A DNA stretch of 64,000 nt from Streptomyces endophytica (GTDB taxonomy: Bacteria; Actinomycetota; Actinomycetes; Streptomycetales; Streptomycetaceae): assembly GCF_026153355.1 (NCBI RefSeq), contig NZ_CP110636.1, forward strand, positions 3,658,001-3,722,000, in the 5' to 3' direction. The position numbers were made by a program, and so were the translations under genes. The first letter of the stretch is position 1. Every line of letters begins with the position of its first letter. Under the pieces are notes generated by a model. It was given only the letters and a program-made list of their open reading frames with translations. It did not search any database and was not told where the DNA came from. This document shows, one piece after another, positions 8,549 to 18,113 of this stretch.

Positions 8549-9211
8549 TCAGCCCTCGACGTGGACCGCGATCCCGCCGTCCGGCAGGGCCTCGACACGG
8601 AGCTGGGTGAGGTCACGGACGTGGGCGGTGGGGGCGTACGCCGCGGCGCGGTCGCCGACGCCGATCACCCGCATGCCGGCCGCGCGGCCCGCCTCTATGC
8701 CCGCCTCGGAGTCCTCGAAGACCAGGCAGTCCTCAGGGGCGAAGCCCAGTTCGGCGGCGCCCTTGAGGAAGCCTTCCGGATCGGGCTTGCTGGCGCTCAC
8801 GTTCTCCGCCGTGATCCGTACCGCGGGCATCGGCAGCCCGGCCGCCGCCATCCGCGCGTCCGAGAGCGGGACGTCCGCGGAGGTCACCAGGGCGTGCGGC
8901 AGGTCCGCGAGGGCGGCCAGGAAGGCGGGTGCGCCGGGGACCGGCACCACGCCGTCCACGTCGGCCGTCTCCTGCTCCAGCATCCGGCGGTTGTCCGCCA
9001 GGTTGCGTTCCATCGGGCGGCCCGGGAGCAGCGCGGCCATCGTGGCCCATCCCTGGCGGCCGTGCACGACCGCGAGCACCTCGTCGGCACCCAGCCCCTG
9101 CTCGGCCGCCCAGCGGCGCCAGCAGCGCTCCACGACGGCCTCGGAGTTCACGAGCGTGCTGTCCATGTCGAGCAGCAGGGCGCGGGCGGTGAGCGTGGTG
9201 GTTGCCGTCAT
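8549..9211 (-). CDS. HAD superfamily hydrolase (sugar-phosphatase/beta-phosphoglucomutase-like)
   Basis: 220 residues. All HAD motifs are visible: nucleophile motif I LLLDMDSTLVNSE, motif II ALVTSAD, the motif III lysine in ASKPDPEGF, and motif IV FEDSEAGIEAGRAAGM. The helical cap lies between motifs I and II, as in subclass IA sugar phosphatases (GPP/DOG phosphatase group). The likely role is dephosphorylation of a small sugar or polyol phosphate in the cytosol. Upstream (9319-9339) is an AT-rich inverted repeat TTTGT-N11-ACAAA that could be an operator. Confidence 0.85.
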   Translation of the reverse strand: MTATTTLTARALLLDMDSTLVNSEAVVERCWRRWAAEQGLGADEVLAVVHGRQGWATMAALLPGRPMERNLADNRRMLEQETADVDGVVPVPGAPAFLAALADLPHALVTSADVPLSDARMAAAGLPMPAVRITAENVSASKPDPEGFLKGAAELGFAPEDCLVFEDSEAGIEAGRAAGMRVIGVGDRAAAYAPTAHVRDLTQLRVEALPDGGIAVHVEG

Positions 9212-9400
9212 CGGCGGGGGCTCCTGAGCGCTACGGGTGCTCGGGCGGCGCGGAACCGTACGAGCGCAGGGAGGACAAGCGGCTCCGCCCGCCGGTCAGG
9301 GAGTGCGGGCGGAACCACTTTGTTTTTTCACGATACAAAATCGGGAGGCGATGCGACAACCGGGGGTGGGTCGGCGCGGACCGGCCGGCCGCTCGGCTCG

Positions 9401-10516
9401 CTACGGCTCCTGGGTGCGGGCCTCCAGTGACTGCCGGGTCCGCGGGCCGTAGACACCGTCCGGGTCGCCCGTGACGCCGTAGGTCCGCTGATAGCGCGAG
9501 ACGGCGTCCCGTACGTCCGCGTCGTACCGGCCGTCCTCGGCGCCCGGATAGAGCGACAGCTGGCGCAGCCGCCCCTGGAGCTCGGTCACCTCCGGGCCGC
9601 TGGAACCCTCCCGCAGCACGATCGGCCCGGTGGGAGCGGAGCTCGGGTCCTCGCCACCGGGGGAGTCGGTGACGCTGCCGGAGGCCCTGGTGGGCGCGGG
9701 CGGGGGCGGCGCGGCCGTACGGGAGAGCCGCACGGTGGCCCTCGGGGTGCCGATGCCGGTGGCGGCCGGGGAGGGCGAGCGGTCCGGCGGCGGGGGAGCG
9801 GGGGTGGCGTGCCGGGTGGGCGACGGGTCCCCGCCGGTGGGGAAGGCGGCGGTGGGGGAGACGGTGCCGCGGTCGGGTGGGGCGGCGCGGTCCTGCCTGC
9901 TGCCCGACAGCGCATCGGTGCTGATCAGGACCGCGGTGGCGGCCACTGCCGCGCCGGCCGCGACCAGTGCGGCGGGCAGTGCGCGCCGGCGGTGGGCCGG
10001 GCGAGCGGGCGGCGGGGGACCGGCTGGGGATGCGGCCGCGGGGGTGGTGGGGACGGCGGGGGAGGGGCCGGAGAGCGGCTCCTCGGGGGTCGAGCGATAC
10101 GTCCGCGAGGTCGGTCCGGCCGGACGGCGCGCCCGGGGCACCAAGGGCTCGGAGGCGGGTGCCGGGGTGGGCGGCGGGTCGTTCGCCACGTGGACGGCGG
10201 CGTCCACCCCGGGTAAGTCCTCCAGCGGGTCCGCCGGCCACCCGGCCGGCGGGCCCGCCCCGTAGGCGGCCGCCCTCCCGGGGTCGGCCGCCGGCCCGGA
10301 GCCGGTCCCCGGCGCGTCGTGGGCCCCCGCCCCGTAGGCGGTCCGTGTCCCGTCGGGCGGTGTCCCGTCGGGCGGGGTCTCCTCCGGCAGTGACACGTAC
10401 GGCCGTACCCGCAGCGGATCGAAGTCGTCCGCATCGGCCGCCGCACACAGGCACGTGGGCCGGCCGTTGCTCCGTACGGGGGCCAAGCAGTGCGGGCAGG
10501 TCCGTAATGCCGTCAC
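9401..10516 (-). CDS. Membrane protein with N-terminal Cys motif and C-terminal peptidoglycan-binding domain
   Basis: 371 residues from GTG 10516, which has GGGAGGAGC upstream. An N-terminal zinc-ribbon-like motif (Cys7, Cys10, Cys22, Cys24) is followed by a long Pro/Ala-rich cytosolic linker, one transmembrane helix (ALPAALVAAGAAVAATAVLI), an extracytoplasmic Pro/Thr stalk, and a PG_binding_1 domain at the end (VTELQGRLRQLSLYPG with YDADVRDAVSRYQRTYG). The topology suggests a sensor or anchor linking the cytoplasm to the wall. No enzyme domain is seen. Confidence 0.75.
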   Translation of the reverse strand: MTALRTCPHCLAPVRSNGRPTCLCAAADADDFDPLRVRPYVSLPEETPPDGTPPDGTRTAYGAGAHDAPGTGSGPAADPGRAAAYGAGPPAGWPADPLEDLPGVDAAVHVANDPPPTPAPASEPLVPRARRPAGPTSRTYRSTPEEPLSGPSPAVPTTPAAASPAGPPPPARPAHRRRALPAALVAAGAAVAATAVLISTDALSGSRQDRAAPPDRGTVSPTAAFPTGGDPSPTRHATPAPPPPDRSPSPAATGIGTPRATVRLSRTAAPPPPAPTRASGSVTDSPGGEDPSSAPTGPIVLREGSSGPEVTELQGRLRQLSLYPGAEDGRYDADVRDAVSRYQRTYGVTGDPDGVYGPRTRQSLEARTQEP

Positions 10517-10809
10517 GAGTGCGCTCCTCCCTGGAGGCCCGAACAGGCAGCGATTATCCAGAGCCTGCCCGGCCCGCGCAGGTGCTCGCGGACATCCGCC
10601 CGGCATACCCCAGGTGTCCGCCGTCCGACGAGGGGCGCCGATCACCGCTCGGCGGGCCATATCGGCTGGAACCGCCCACCATGGAACGCGACGCACGACG
10701 TCCCGGAGGACGTCTGAAAGCCCGGAACGCGGGCACCCGAACCCGCCGGCCCCCGCTACCTGCCACCCCCCCCGACCCACCCGCCGTACCCGCAACGAAG
10801 GAGACGCAC

Positions 10810-12903
10810 ATGGCGCCGGACACCAGCGCCCCTGCCGTCCCGGGTGAGCGCCGGTCGCAGCGGACGGTTCTCGTCGCCATCGGCGCGCTGCTCCTCGGCC
10901 TGCTCCTCGCGGCGCTCGACCAGACCATCGTCGCCACCGCGCTGCCCACGATCGTCAGCGAGCTCGGCGGCCTGGACCACCTCTCCTGGGTGGTCACCGC
11001 CTATCTGCTGGCCTCCACGGCCGCGACGCCCCTCTGGGGCAAGCTCGGTGACCAATACGGACGCAAGAAGCTGTTCCAGACCGCCATCGTGATCTTCCTG
11101 ATCGGCTCGGTGCTGTGCGGCATCGCGCAGAACATGGGCGAGCTGATCGGGTTCCGGGCCCTCCAGGGCCTGGGTGGCGGCGGGCTGATCGTGCTGTCGA
11201 TGGCGATCGTCGGCGACATCGTGCCGCCCCGCGAACGCGGCAAGTACCAAGGGCTGTTCGGCGCGGTCTTCGGCGGTACGAGCGTCCTCGGGCCGCTGCT
11301 CGGCGGGCTGTTCGTGGACCACCTCAGCTGGCGCTGGGTGTTCTACATCAACCTGCCCATCGGCATCGTCGCGCTCGCCGTGATCGCCGCCGTCCTGCAC
11401 ATCCCGCGCCACCGCACCCCGCACCGGATCGACTACCTGGGCACCGTGACCATCGCGGGGGTCGCCACCTGCTTCGTCCTGATGACCTCACTCGGCGGCG
11501 TCAGCTATCCGTGGGGCTCGTGGCAGATCACCGGCTTCGGCGTGCTGGGCGCCGTCCTCCTGGTGGCCTTCGTCCTCATCGAGCGCCGGGCCGCCGAACC
11601 CGTCATCCCGCTGCGCCTGTTCCGGCTGCGCACCTTCTCGCTCACCGCCGTCATCGGCTTCGTCATCGGCTTCGCGATGTTCGGATCGATGACGTACCTG
11701 CCGACGTTCCTGCAGGTCGTCCAGGGGGTGTCGCCGACGCTGTCCGGTGTGCACATGCTGCCGATGGTGTTCGGCATGCTGCTCTCGTCCACCGGGTCCG
11801 GCCAGATCGTCAGCCGCACCGGCCACTACAAGGTCTTCCCGATCGCCGGCACCGCCGTGGTGATGTTCGGACTGCTGCTCCTGCACCGGCTCGACCCGTC
11901 CAGCAGCGTCGCGGAGATGAGCGCCTACTTCTTCGTCTTCGGCTTCGGGCTCGGTCTGGTCATGCAGGTGCTGGTGCTCATCGTGCAGAACGCCGTCCCC
12001 TACCAGGACCTCGGCGTCGCCACCTCCGGTGCCACGTTCTTCCGCTCCATCGGCGGCTCGTTCGGCGTCTCCCTCTTCGGCACGGTCTTCGCCAACAAGC
12101 TCGGACCGCGGATCGCGGCCGCCCTGGCCGGGCAGCAACTGCCGCCCGGTGTCGACCCGGCGAAGGTCGCCCAGGACCCGCGGACCGTCGCCCGGCTGCC
12201 GGCCCGGCAGGCGGCCGGCGTGCTGCACGCCTACGCGGACTCGATCACCGACGTCTTCCTCTACGCGGTGCCGGTGGTCTTCGTGGCGTTCGTGCTGGCC
12301 TGGTTCCTCAAGGAGGAGCCGCTGCGCAGCAGCGTGACCGCCCCCGACACCAGCGAGGTGCTGTCGTCCAACCCCGTGGAGCGGTCGTCCCGCGACGAGT
12401 GCACCCGTGCGCTGTCCAAACTCGGCAGCATGGAGGGGCGCAAGCGCATCTACGAGAAGATCACCGAGCGGGCCGGCCTCGACCTCAAACCGGCCGCCAG
12501 CTGGCTGCTGCTGCGGATCCACCGCTACGGATCGGTCGAACCGGGTCTGCTCGCCGAACGCAGCACCGTTCCGCTCGGTGTGCTCGCCGAGAGCGTCCGC
12601 CAGGTCGAGGAGCGCGGACTGGCCACCCGGGAGGGCCTGTTGATGCTGCTGACCGACCGGGGGCGGGAGGTCACGGAGCGGCTGTCGGCGGCCCGTCAGG
12701 AGTCGCTGGCCGAGATGCTGGGGGACTGGTGGACCAAGGACCGGCCCACCGATCTCACCGAGCTCGTACGGGAGTTGACGACGGAGCTGTGCGGCTCGGA
12801 CGCGGAGGAGCCGCACGTCGGCTCCGCCCGGCAGCCGGTATCGCGCCCGGCCGGCCCTCCCGGTCCACCGCGGCCCCCACGGCCCCCGGACCTCGCGCGG
12901 TGA
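10810..12903 (+). CDS. DHA2-type MFS multidrug exporter fused to C-terminal MarR-like winged helix
   Basis: 697 residues. Residues 1-500 form a 14-TM DHA2 (EmrB/QacA) exporter with LDQTIVATALPTI (motif D1), GKLGDQYGRKK (motif A) and a motif C-like GLLVLGPLLGG region. Residues ~505-660 are cytosolic and read as a winged helix: ASWLLLRIHRYGSVEPGLLAERSTVP, then VRQVEERGLATREGLLMLLTDRG, as in MarR proteins. The tail is Pro-rich. It probably exports drugs by proton antiport, and the fused domain may sense ligand or DNA. The ATG at 10810 follows AAGGAGA. Confidence 0.85.
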   Translation: MAPDTSAPAVPGERRSQRTVLVAIGALLLGLLLAALDQTIVATALPTIVSELGGLDHLSWVVTAYLLASTAATPLWGKLGDQYGRKKLFQTAIVIFLIGSVLCGIAQNMGELIGFRALQGLGGGGLIVLSMAIVGDIVPPRERGKYQGLFGAVFGGTSVLGPLLGGLFVDHLSWRWVFYINLPIGIVALAVIAAVLHIPRHRTPHRIDYLGTVTIAGVATCFVLMTSLGGVSYPWGSWQITGFGVLGAVLLVAFVLIERRAAEPVIPLRLFRLRTFSLTAVIGFVIGFAMFGSMTYLPTFLQVVQGVSPTLSGVHMLPMVFGMLLSSTGSGQIVSRTGHYKVFPIAGTAVVMFGLLLLHRLDPSSSVAEMSAYFFVFGFGLGLVMQVLVLIVQNAVPYQDLGVATSGATFFRSIGGSFGVSLFGTVFANKLGPRIAAALAGQQLPPGVDPAKVAQDPRTVARLPARQAAGVLHAYADSITDVFLYAVPVVFVAFVLAWFLKEEPLRSSVTAPDTSEVLSSNPVERSSRDECTRALSKLGSMEGRKRIYEKITERAGLDLKPAASWLLLRIHRYGSVEPGLLAERSTVPLGVLAESVRQVEERGLATREGLLMLLTDRGREVTERLSAARQESLAEMLGDWWTKDRPTDLTELVRELTTELCGSDAEEPHVGSARQPVSRPAGPPGPPRPPRPPDLAR

Positions 12904-12907
12904 ACCG

Positions 12908-13506
12908 CTACGTGGACCGCCCCACGGCCGGAGCGCCCTCGCCGTCGCCAGTGCCGTCGTCGCTCTCCTCGTCCCCGTCCCGTCGTCCCCGCCGCCGAGG
13001 CGCTTCTCGAAGAAGATCTCCGCGTAGATGTCGTCGTGGTACGGAGCGATCTCGACGAAACCGTGCCGGCGGTAGAGCGCGATGGCCTCCGTCAGGTCCA
13101 GGCGGGTGTCCAGCCGGATCCGCTCGGCGCCCAGCCGGGCCGCGGTCGCCTCGGCGGCCATCAGCAACCCGCCACCGCCACCGAGGCCGCGCGCGACGGG
13201 CCGGACGAACATCTGCTTGAGCTCGGCCGTACGCGCGTCCAGCAGCCGTACACCGGCGCAGCCCGCCGTCTCACCACCGCGACGGGCCACCAACAGCACA
13301 CCGCGCGGCGGCACGAGATCGGCCACGGGGTACTCCGCCACCCCCTCGTCGATCTCCCGCGGTGTCGAGAGACGGCCCTCGTGCAGCGTGAAGTACCGGT
13401 CCGCCACCTCTGTGTAGTACTCCCGCAGCAGCGCCCGCGCGTCCGGCGAATCGACCGGCTCGGCGGCGATGGTCCAGGGAGTGCGGAGGAGGGCGGCGTC
13501 GCTCAT
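12908..13506 (-). CDS. GNAT N-acetyltransferase, probable 3-prime frameshift
   Basis: A GNAT domain of about 175 residues: ELKQMFVRPVARGLGGGGGLLMAAEA (acetyl-CoA loop) and EAIALYRRHGFVEIAPY near the end. Beyond EIFFEKRLGG the frame otherwise runs for 500 codons antisense to the MFS gene, which is implausible. Restoring one G near 12979-12981 gives an acidic tail (DDGDGDEESDDGTGDGEG) ending at 12908, 5 nt from the convergent MFS stop. The substrate is unknown. The ATG is at 13506. Confidence 0.72.
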
Positions 13507-13807
13507 GGCGCCATTGTCGCGGCGGGGGCGGGCCCGGCCGCAACGGAATTGATCCGCGCGCGGCGGTCCGTCGGGTCCTCGGGTCCTCGGGCCTTGGGCC
13601 AGGGCCGAACCCGATCATCGCCCGTCGACGCCGGGCGGCCTTCCTCGCAGACGTGGGCGGTCTTCCTCATCGGCCCGGCCGGTGCATTTGACGTCAAGCC
13701 CGCGAAGGAATCCCATGGAGGTGGACACCGCCTGCGTTAACGCTCTCTCCTGCCCGGCTTGGCCTCGCGGACCGTGTGGAATTCAGAACACACGAAAGCC
13801 GCCGATC

Positions 13808-14155
13808 ATGACTGCAGAAGCTCCTGAACAAGCCCTGGGCGCCCTGGCACATGGTGACCACCCGGTCTTCGAGCAGCTTGCCCGGATGACCATAGAGACG
13901 CTGCCCAATTCCGGCCTCGACGAGCGTACCTACCACCTCGTACGGCTGGCTGCGCTGATCGCGATGGATGCCGCGCCCGCGTCGTACCTGACCAACCTCA
14001 CCGTGGCGAAAGAGGCCGGCCTGACCGTCGAAGACGCGAAGGCCGTCTGTGTGGCCATCGCGCCGATCGTCGGAAGCGCGCGAGTCGTCGACGCGGCCGG
14101 CAGCGTCCTGCGCGCGCTGGGTTTCGCCGAACTCGTCACCGAGATGGAGGCCTGA
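13808..14155 (+). CDS. Carboxymuconolactone decarboxylase/AhpD-like protein
   Basis: 115 residues, all helical. The arrangement LDERTYHLVRLAALIAMDAAPASYLTNLTVAKEAGLTVED resembles the CMD/AhpD fold, but the CxxC redox pair is absent, so peroxidase activity is unlikely. The ATG at 13808 begins the conserved part; the Shine-Dalgarno is weak. The preceding 300 bp hold no other gene. The function is unknown. Confidence 0.65.
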   Translation: MTAEAPEQALGALAHGDHPVFEQLARMTIETLPNSGLDERTYHLVRLAALIAMDAAPASYLTNLTVAKEAGLTVEDAKAVCVAIAPIVGSARVVDAAGSVLRALGFAELVTEMEA

Positions 14156-14209
14156 CGGTGCCGGTGGCCGAGGCCTGACGAAACGCTCCGGAGCGGGGCG
14201 ATACACACG

Positions 14210-14253
14210 GATGCGCCCCGACCGACCTCTCGACGGGCCGGCCGGGGCGCATC
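14210..14253. terminator. Terminator between convergent genes
   Basis: 11-bp perfect stem GATGCGCCCCG / CGGGGCGCATC (14210-14220, 14243-14253) with a 22-nt loop, lying between the convergent CMD-like and heme oxygenase-like genes. Confidence 0.5.
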
Positions 14254-14269
14254 ACTTCACCAACCGAGG

Positions 14270-14587
14270 CTAGGCGGTCTTCGGCTCTGCCTGCTGTACC
14301 ACCTCGAACGACCACAGGGTGGAACCGCTGGCGGCCGGCTTCGGCCGGTCGCCGCCGCCCTGGTGGGCCGCCTTCATGGGGCCCTCCATCCACGCCTGGA
14401 ATGACTCCTCGTCACGCCACCGCGTGTACACCAGGTAGCTGTCGGTTCCTTCGACGGGGCGGAGGAGTTCGAACCACTCGAAGCCGTCCGACCCCTCAAC
14501 CGCGTGCGCGCGGGAGGCGAAGCGCTTCTCCAGGGTCTCCCGCTGCTCGGCGGGAACGGTCAGCACGTTGATCTTGACTACGCTCAT
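14270..14587 (-). CDS. MhuD/IsdG-type heme-degrading monooxygenase (ABM fold)
   Basis: 105 residues, one antibiotic-biosynthesis-monooxygenase (ferredoxin-like) domain: GSDGFEWFELLRPVEG and SYLVYTRWRDEESFQAWM. Asn7, Trp66 and His75 fall at the same numbers as the catalytic Asn, Trp and the heme-ligand His of M. tuberculosis MhuD (IsdG: Asn7, Trp67, His77), which supports non-canonical heme breakdown for iron recovery. Databases often label such genes only as antibiotic biosynthesis monooxygenase. It is monocistronic with no iron box seen upstream; the start ATG is at 14587. Confidence 0.82.
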   Translation of the reverse strand: MSVVKINVLTVPAEQRETLEKRFASRAHAVEGSDGFEWFELLRPVEGTDSYLVYTRWRDEESFQAWMEGPMKAAHQGGGDRPKPAASGSTLWSFEVVQQAEPKTA

Positions 14588-14663
14588 GACCCCATCGTGC
14601 CGTACGGGCCCGACAAGGCGGCGTAAGGGGCGGTGGCCAGGACGCCTCGCCCGGTGGCGGGCG

Positions 14664-15826
14664 TCAACCGTCGGTGTCTGTGGCCGCCAGTCGGCGGCGT
14701 CTGCGGGCGGCGATCGTGAGGGCGAGGGCTGCGGAGGCTGTCTGGAGGAGAAGGAGGGTTCCGGCGACGGTGATGAGCCAGGCCGGGACGCCGGCCACCT
14801 TCAGAAGTGCGTACTCATATCTGACGCGTCGGTACGGGGTGTCGTGGGTGGTGCGGCGTAGTTCGTGGTCGCCGGTGATGCGGTGCGGCTGGGGGAAGCT
14901 CTGGTCGATGGCGGTGAGGAAGGTGGGGCCGCTGCCGGTGAGGGCGCGGAGGGGGCCCTCGGGGTGGATGCGGCCCGCGAAGAAGACCTCGGGGGGTGAG
15001 CCGCCGATCGTGCTGCGCGGTTCCATCCGGTGCGGTGCGAGGACGTAGAGGCCCAGGGACTGCGGGGTCGTGGCCAGGGCGGAGAGGCGCATCGGGTAGA
15101 CGAGCCGGGCGCTGGCGAAGGTCAGCCGCAGCGGGTCGAGGGTGCCGGAGAGCGTGCGCTGTCGTTCGGCGGGTGCCAGCCGGATCGCGACGTACTCCCA
15201 GCGTTGGGCGACGTAGGGGCGGAGGGCGCTCGCCAGGGGGGCGGGGAGGTGGAAACCGTGTGTTTTCAGCCAGTTGCGCAGGGCGCCGGGGTCGGTGGCG
15301 GTCAGCCGGGCGACGTCGAACGGGCCCAGCCGCTCGCGGCCCACGACCCCGACTCCTGGGCCGCCCGCCGACGGTGGCGGGGCCTCCGCGGCGTCCCGTT
15401 GTGCCCGAAGGGCCAGTCGCCGCCGTGCGGCCAGAAGTAATGGCGCTGCGCGACGGCCGGTTCGGTCAGTGTGGCGAGGCGGTCGAAGACCGCCGGATCG
15501 CCCAGTCGCACGGTGGCCCGGTGCGGGACGGGCATGATCCACGCGGCGTCGGGGGCGGTGCCGTTCACCTGCAGGCTCATCACGATCTGCTCGGTCTTCC
15601 CGTCCCAGCGCACGACCGAGGTCTCCCGGCCCACGGCCATGGTGGTCTTCGGGTCGTGCACCATCGCCCCGCAACCACAGGCGTACGCCGGGCGAGCCAG
15701 CGACACCAGCTGCACGGCCAGCAGCATCAGGACCACCAGGAGCGCCTGCCGGTGCGTCCGCCACCGTCCGCCGGCCCGCGCCGCCGCGGCCCGTCGCGCC
15801 CGTGGCCGGATCGTCGCCAGCGCCAT
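14664..15826 (-). CDS. DUF2330 domain-containing membrane protein, frameshifted
   Basis: About 387 residues. A signal/TM segment (ALLVVLMLLAVQLVSLA) leads into PAYACGCGAMVHDP, the Cys-rich start of DUF2330. An extracytoplasmic domain follows (IVMSLQVNGTAPDAAWIMPVP, YFWPHGGDWPFGHNGTP), then a C-terminal TM helix (AWLITVAGTLLLLQTASAAL) with basic tail. The frame breaks near 15390: one lost C separates GHNGTP from AEAPPPSAGGPGVGVVGRE. The ATG at 15826 has GAGGGCGGGGA upstream. The function of DUF2330 is unknown. Confidence 0.78.
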
Positions 15827-16058
15827 GTCGTCCCCGCCCTCTTCCTGCACCGTGCCCGACCTGGGCCTCTCGCCCGGCAGGCGGCTCGCCGCACCGGCGT
15901 TCGCAGCCGGCGTTCGGCGTTCCGCAGCCGGCAGCGTCGACACAGACGGTGGGGAGGGGGTGGCCGGTTCCCGCCCCTCGGCGGGGGCTGCTGGTCCCGG
16001 AGGTTACGGGCGCGGCCGGACGGGGTGATCCAGGGCGGGGCACCCGGTGGCTGCGGCG

Positions 16059-16092
16059 AAGGGCCCGGCCGGAGGTCTCCGGCCGGGCCCTT
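16059..16092 (-). terminator. Strong terminator after proP-like gene
   Basis: 15-bp perfect stem AAGGGCCCGGCCGGA / TCCGGCCGGGCCCTT around a GGTC loop, 43 nt past the stop of the transporter gene. Confidence 0.7.
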
Positions 16093-16134
16093 TCGCGTGC
16101 GTGCCTGTTCGCCCACGGTGGCGAGGCGGCGCGG

Positions 16135-17642
16135 TCAGTTCGCCGCGGCCGCCTTGGCCTCGCGGCGGGCCGCTTCGATGACCTCGTGGGCCTCGGCACC
16201 GGTCTCGACGGCCGGCGGGGAGCCGGCAGCGGCTTGCGGGCGCTCTCCGACATCCGCCAGACGGCGATGCCGCCGATCACGGCCGCCGCCATCATGTAGT
16301 AGGCGGGCATCATCGTGTTGCCGGTCGCGCCGATCAGGGCGGTGACCACCAGCGGCGTGGTGCCGCCGAAGAGCGACACCGAGATGTTGAAGCCGATCGA
16401 CAGCGAGCCGTAGCGCACCTTGGTCGGGAACAGCGCGGGCAGCGTGGCCGGCATGGTCGAGGTGAAGGTGACCAGCAGCAGCCCCAGTGCGGCCATGCCC
16501 AGCGCGATGGCGAGCAGCGACCCCTGGCGGATCAGCAGCAGCGCGGGCACCGACAGCACCAGGAAGCCGGCGCAACCCGCGGCGATGACCGGGCGGCGGC
16601 CGAAGCGGTCGGAGAGCCGGCCCGCGAACGGCTGGACCACCATCATCAGCACCATCACCGCGAGCACGACCAGCAGACCGTGCGTCTCGTCGTACTTCAG
16701 CTCCGAGGTCAGATAGCTCGGCATGTACGACAGCAGCATGTAGTCGGTGACGTTGAAGACCAGCACCAGACCGACGCACAGCAGCATCGACCGCCACTGG
16801 CCGAAGACCATCTCGCGGATGCCGATCCGCTTCTCGGCCTCGCGGCGCGCCTTCTCCTTGGACCGCGCCTCCTTCTCCAACTGGGCGAAGGCCGGGGTCT
16901 CTTCGAGCCGCATCCGGAGGTAGAGGCCGATGATGCCCATCGGACCGGCGATCAGGAAGGGGATCCGCCAGCCCCAGGAGTTGAGGTCCTCGGTGGACAG
17001 CAGGGCCGTCATCAGCGTGACCAGGCCGGCGCCGCCGACGTATCCGGCCAGCGTGCCGAACTCCAGCCAGCTGCCCAGGAATCCGCGCTTCTTGTCGGGC
17101 GCGTACTCGGCGATGAAGGTCGAGGCGCCGCCGTATTCGCCACCCGTGGAGAAGCCCTGCACCAGGCGGGCGACGAGCAGCAGGATGGGCGCGCCGACGC
17201 CGATGGTGGCGTACGACGGGATCAGGCCGATGGCGAAAGTGCCGACCGCCATCATGATCATGGTGATCGCCAGCACCTTCTGGCGGCCGATCCGGTCACC
17301 GAGCGGCCCGAAGACCATGCCGCCGATCGGACGCACCAGGAATGCCGCCGCGAACGCGCCGAACGTCGACAGCAACTGCGCGGTCGGGTTCCCGGAGGGG
17401 AAGAAGACGTGCCCGAGAGTGACCGCGATGTAGCTGTAGACGCCGAAGTCGAACCACTCCATCGCATTGCCCAGCGCGGCCGCCGACACCGCCCGTTTGA
17501 CCATCGTGGGGTCGACGACGGTCACCTTGGGTGAGGACTGCTGCGGTTCCGCGTGCCGGTCCTGTCGCTGACCGGGGGCGGCATCGGCACGCTTGCCGAT
17601 GGGGGGACGGGGGCCGGGTGCGACGGGAGACTGCGTCGGCAC
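16135..17642 (-). CDS. MHS-family MFS transporter, ProP-like (proline/betaine or metabolite:H+ symporter)
   Basis: 502 residues after repair. 12-TM metabolite:H+ symporter: NAMEWFDFGVYSYIAVTLG, GPLGDRIGRQKVLAITM, LLVARLVQGFSTGGEYGG and GFLGSWLEFGTLAGY are ProP hallmarks, and a charged central loop (EKEARSKEKARREAEKRIG) precedes TM7. It likely imports compatible solutes. One lost G at about 16223 shifts the tail; corrected, the protein ends SPPAVETGAEAHEVIEAARR... with stop at 16135. The GTG start is at 17642. Bases 17643-17995 hold only promoter DNA. Confidence 0.85.
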
Positions 17643-17995
17643 GTGTTCGCTCGCCTGCGCTCTCTGGGACGACTACAAGGAACCGCCCGCCACCGGGTGG
17701 CGGGACATGACCCGCCATGGCAGCGACGGGCAGGCCCACCGTCGGGCGGCGGGGCAAAGGTCGACCATAGGGGCAGAACGGTTCATCACGGACAGTGCAC
17801 GGATGACCGCGCAGGCGGTCGTATACCCGCTCCTTGCAGGGGAAACTCCGTTTCGCCGAGCAATGTGCGGGACTTTCGTCTGTGATCCATCTCGCGGGGA
17901 TCGGCTGCAACCGTCCGCTGATGTGTGGCATGTGTCACTTGAGATGTCCTGGGATACCCGGGGTGTACCGCCCGGGGTCAGGCCACACGCGAAAC

Positions 17996-18024
17996 GGCGC
18001 GGCGGCACACAGCACCGCCGCGCC
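17996..18024 (-). terminator. Terminator after CU044_5270-type gene
   Basis: 10-bp stem GGCGCGGCGG / CCGCCGCGCC with a 9-nt loop, 90 nt beyond the stop at 18114. The rest of 17643-18113 holds no gene. Confidence 0.5.
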
Positions 18025-18113
18025 GAGACGGGATCGTCGCGTCCTCTCAAGGATCGGCCATGCCGCGGCGCCCCGCCACTCGGGAGCACGGCCGTCCCAT
18101 CACGGCAGCCCCG

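Noticed and set aside
9319..9339. AT-rich TTTGT-N11-ACAAA as a full operator or terminator
   Set aside because: Arms are only 5 bp and no regulator gene is near; kept only as a remark under the HAD gene.
11488..13506. 672-residue minus-strand ORF opposite the MFS gene
   Set aside because: It is the GNAT frame read on after a probable one-base loss; beyond residue 175 it is antisense to a well-conserved transporter.
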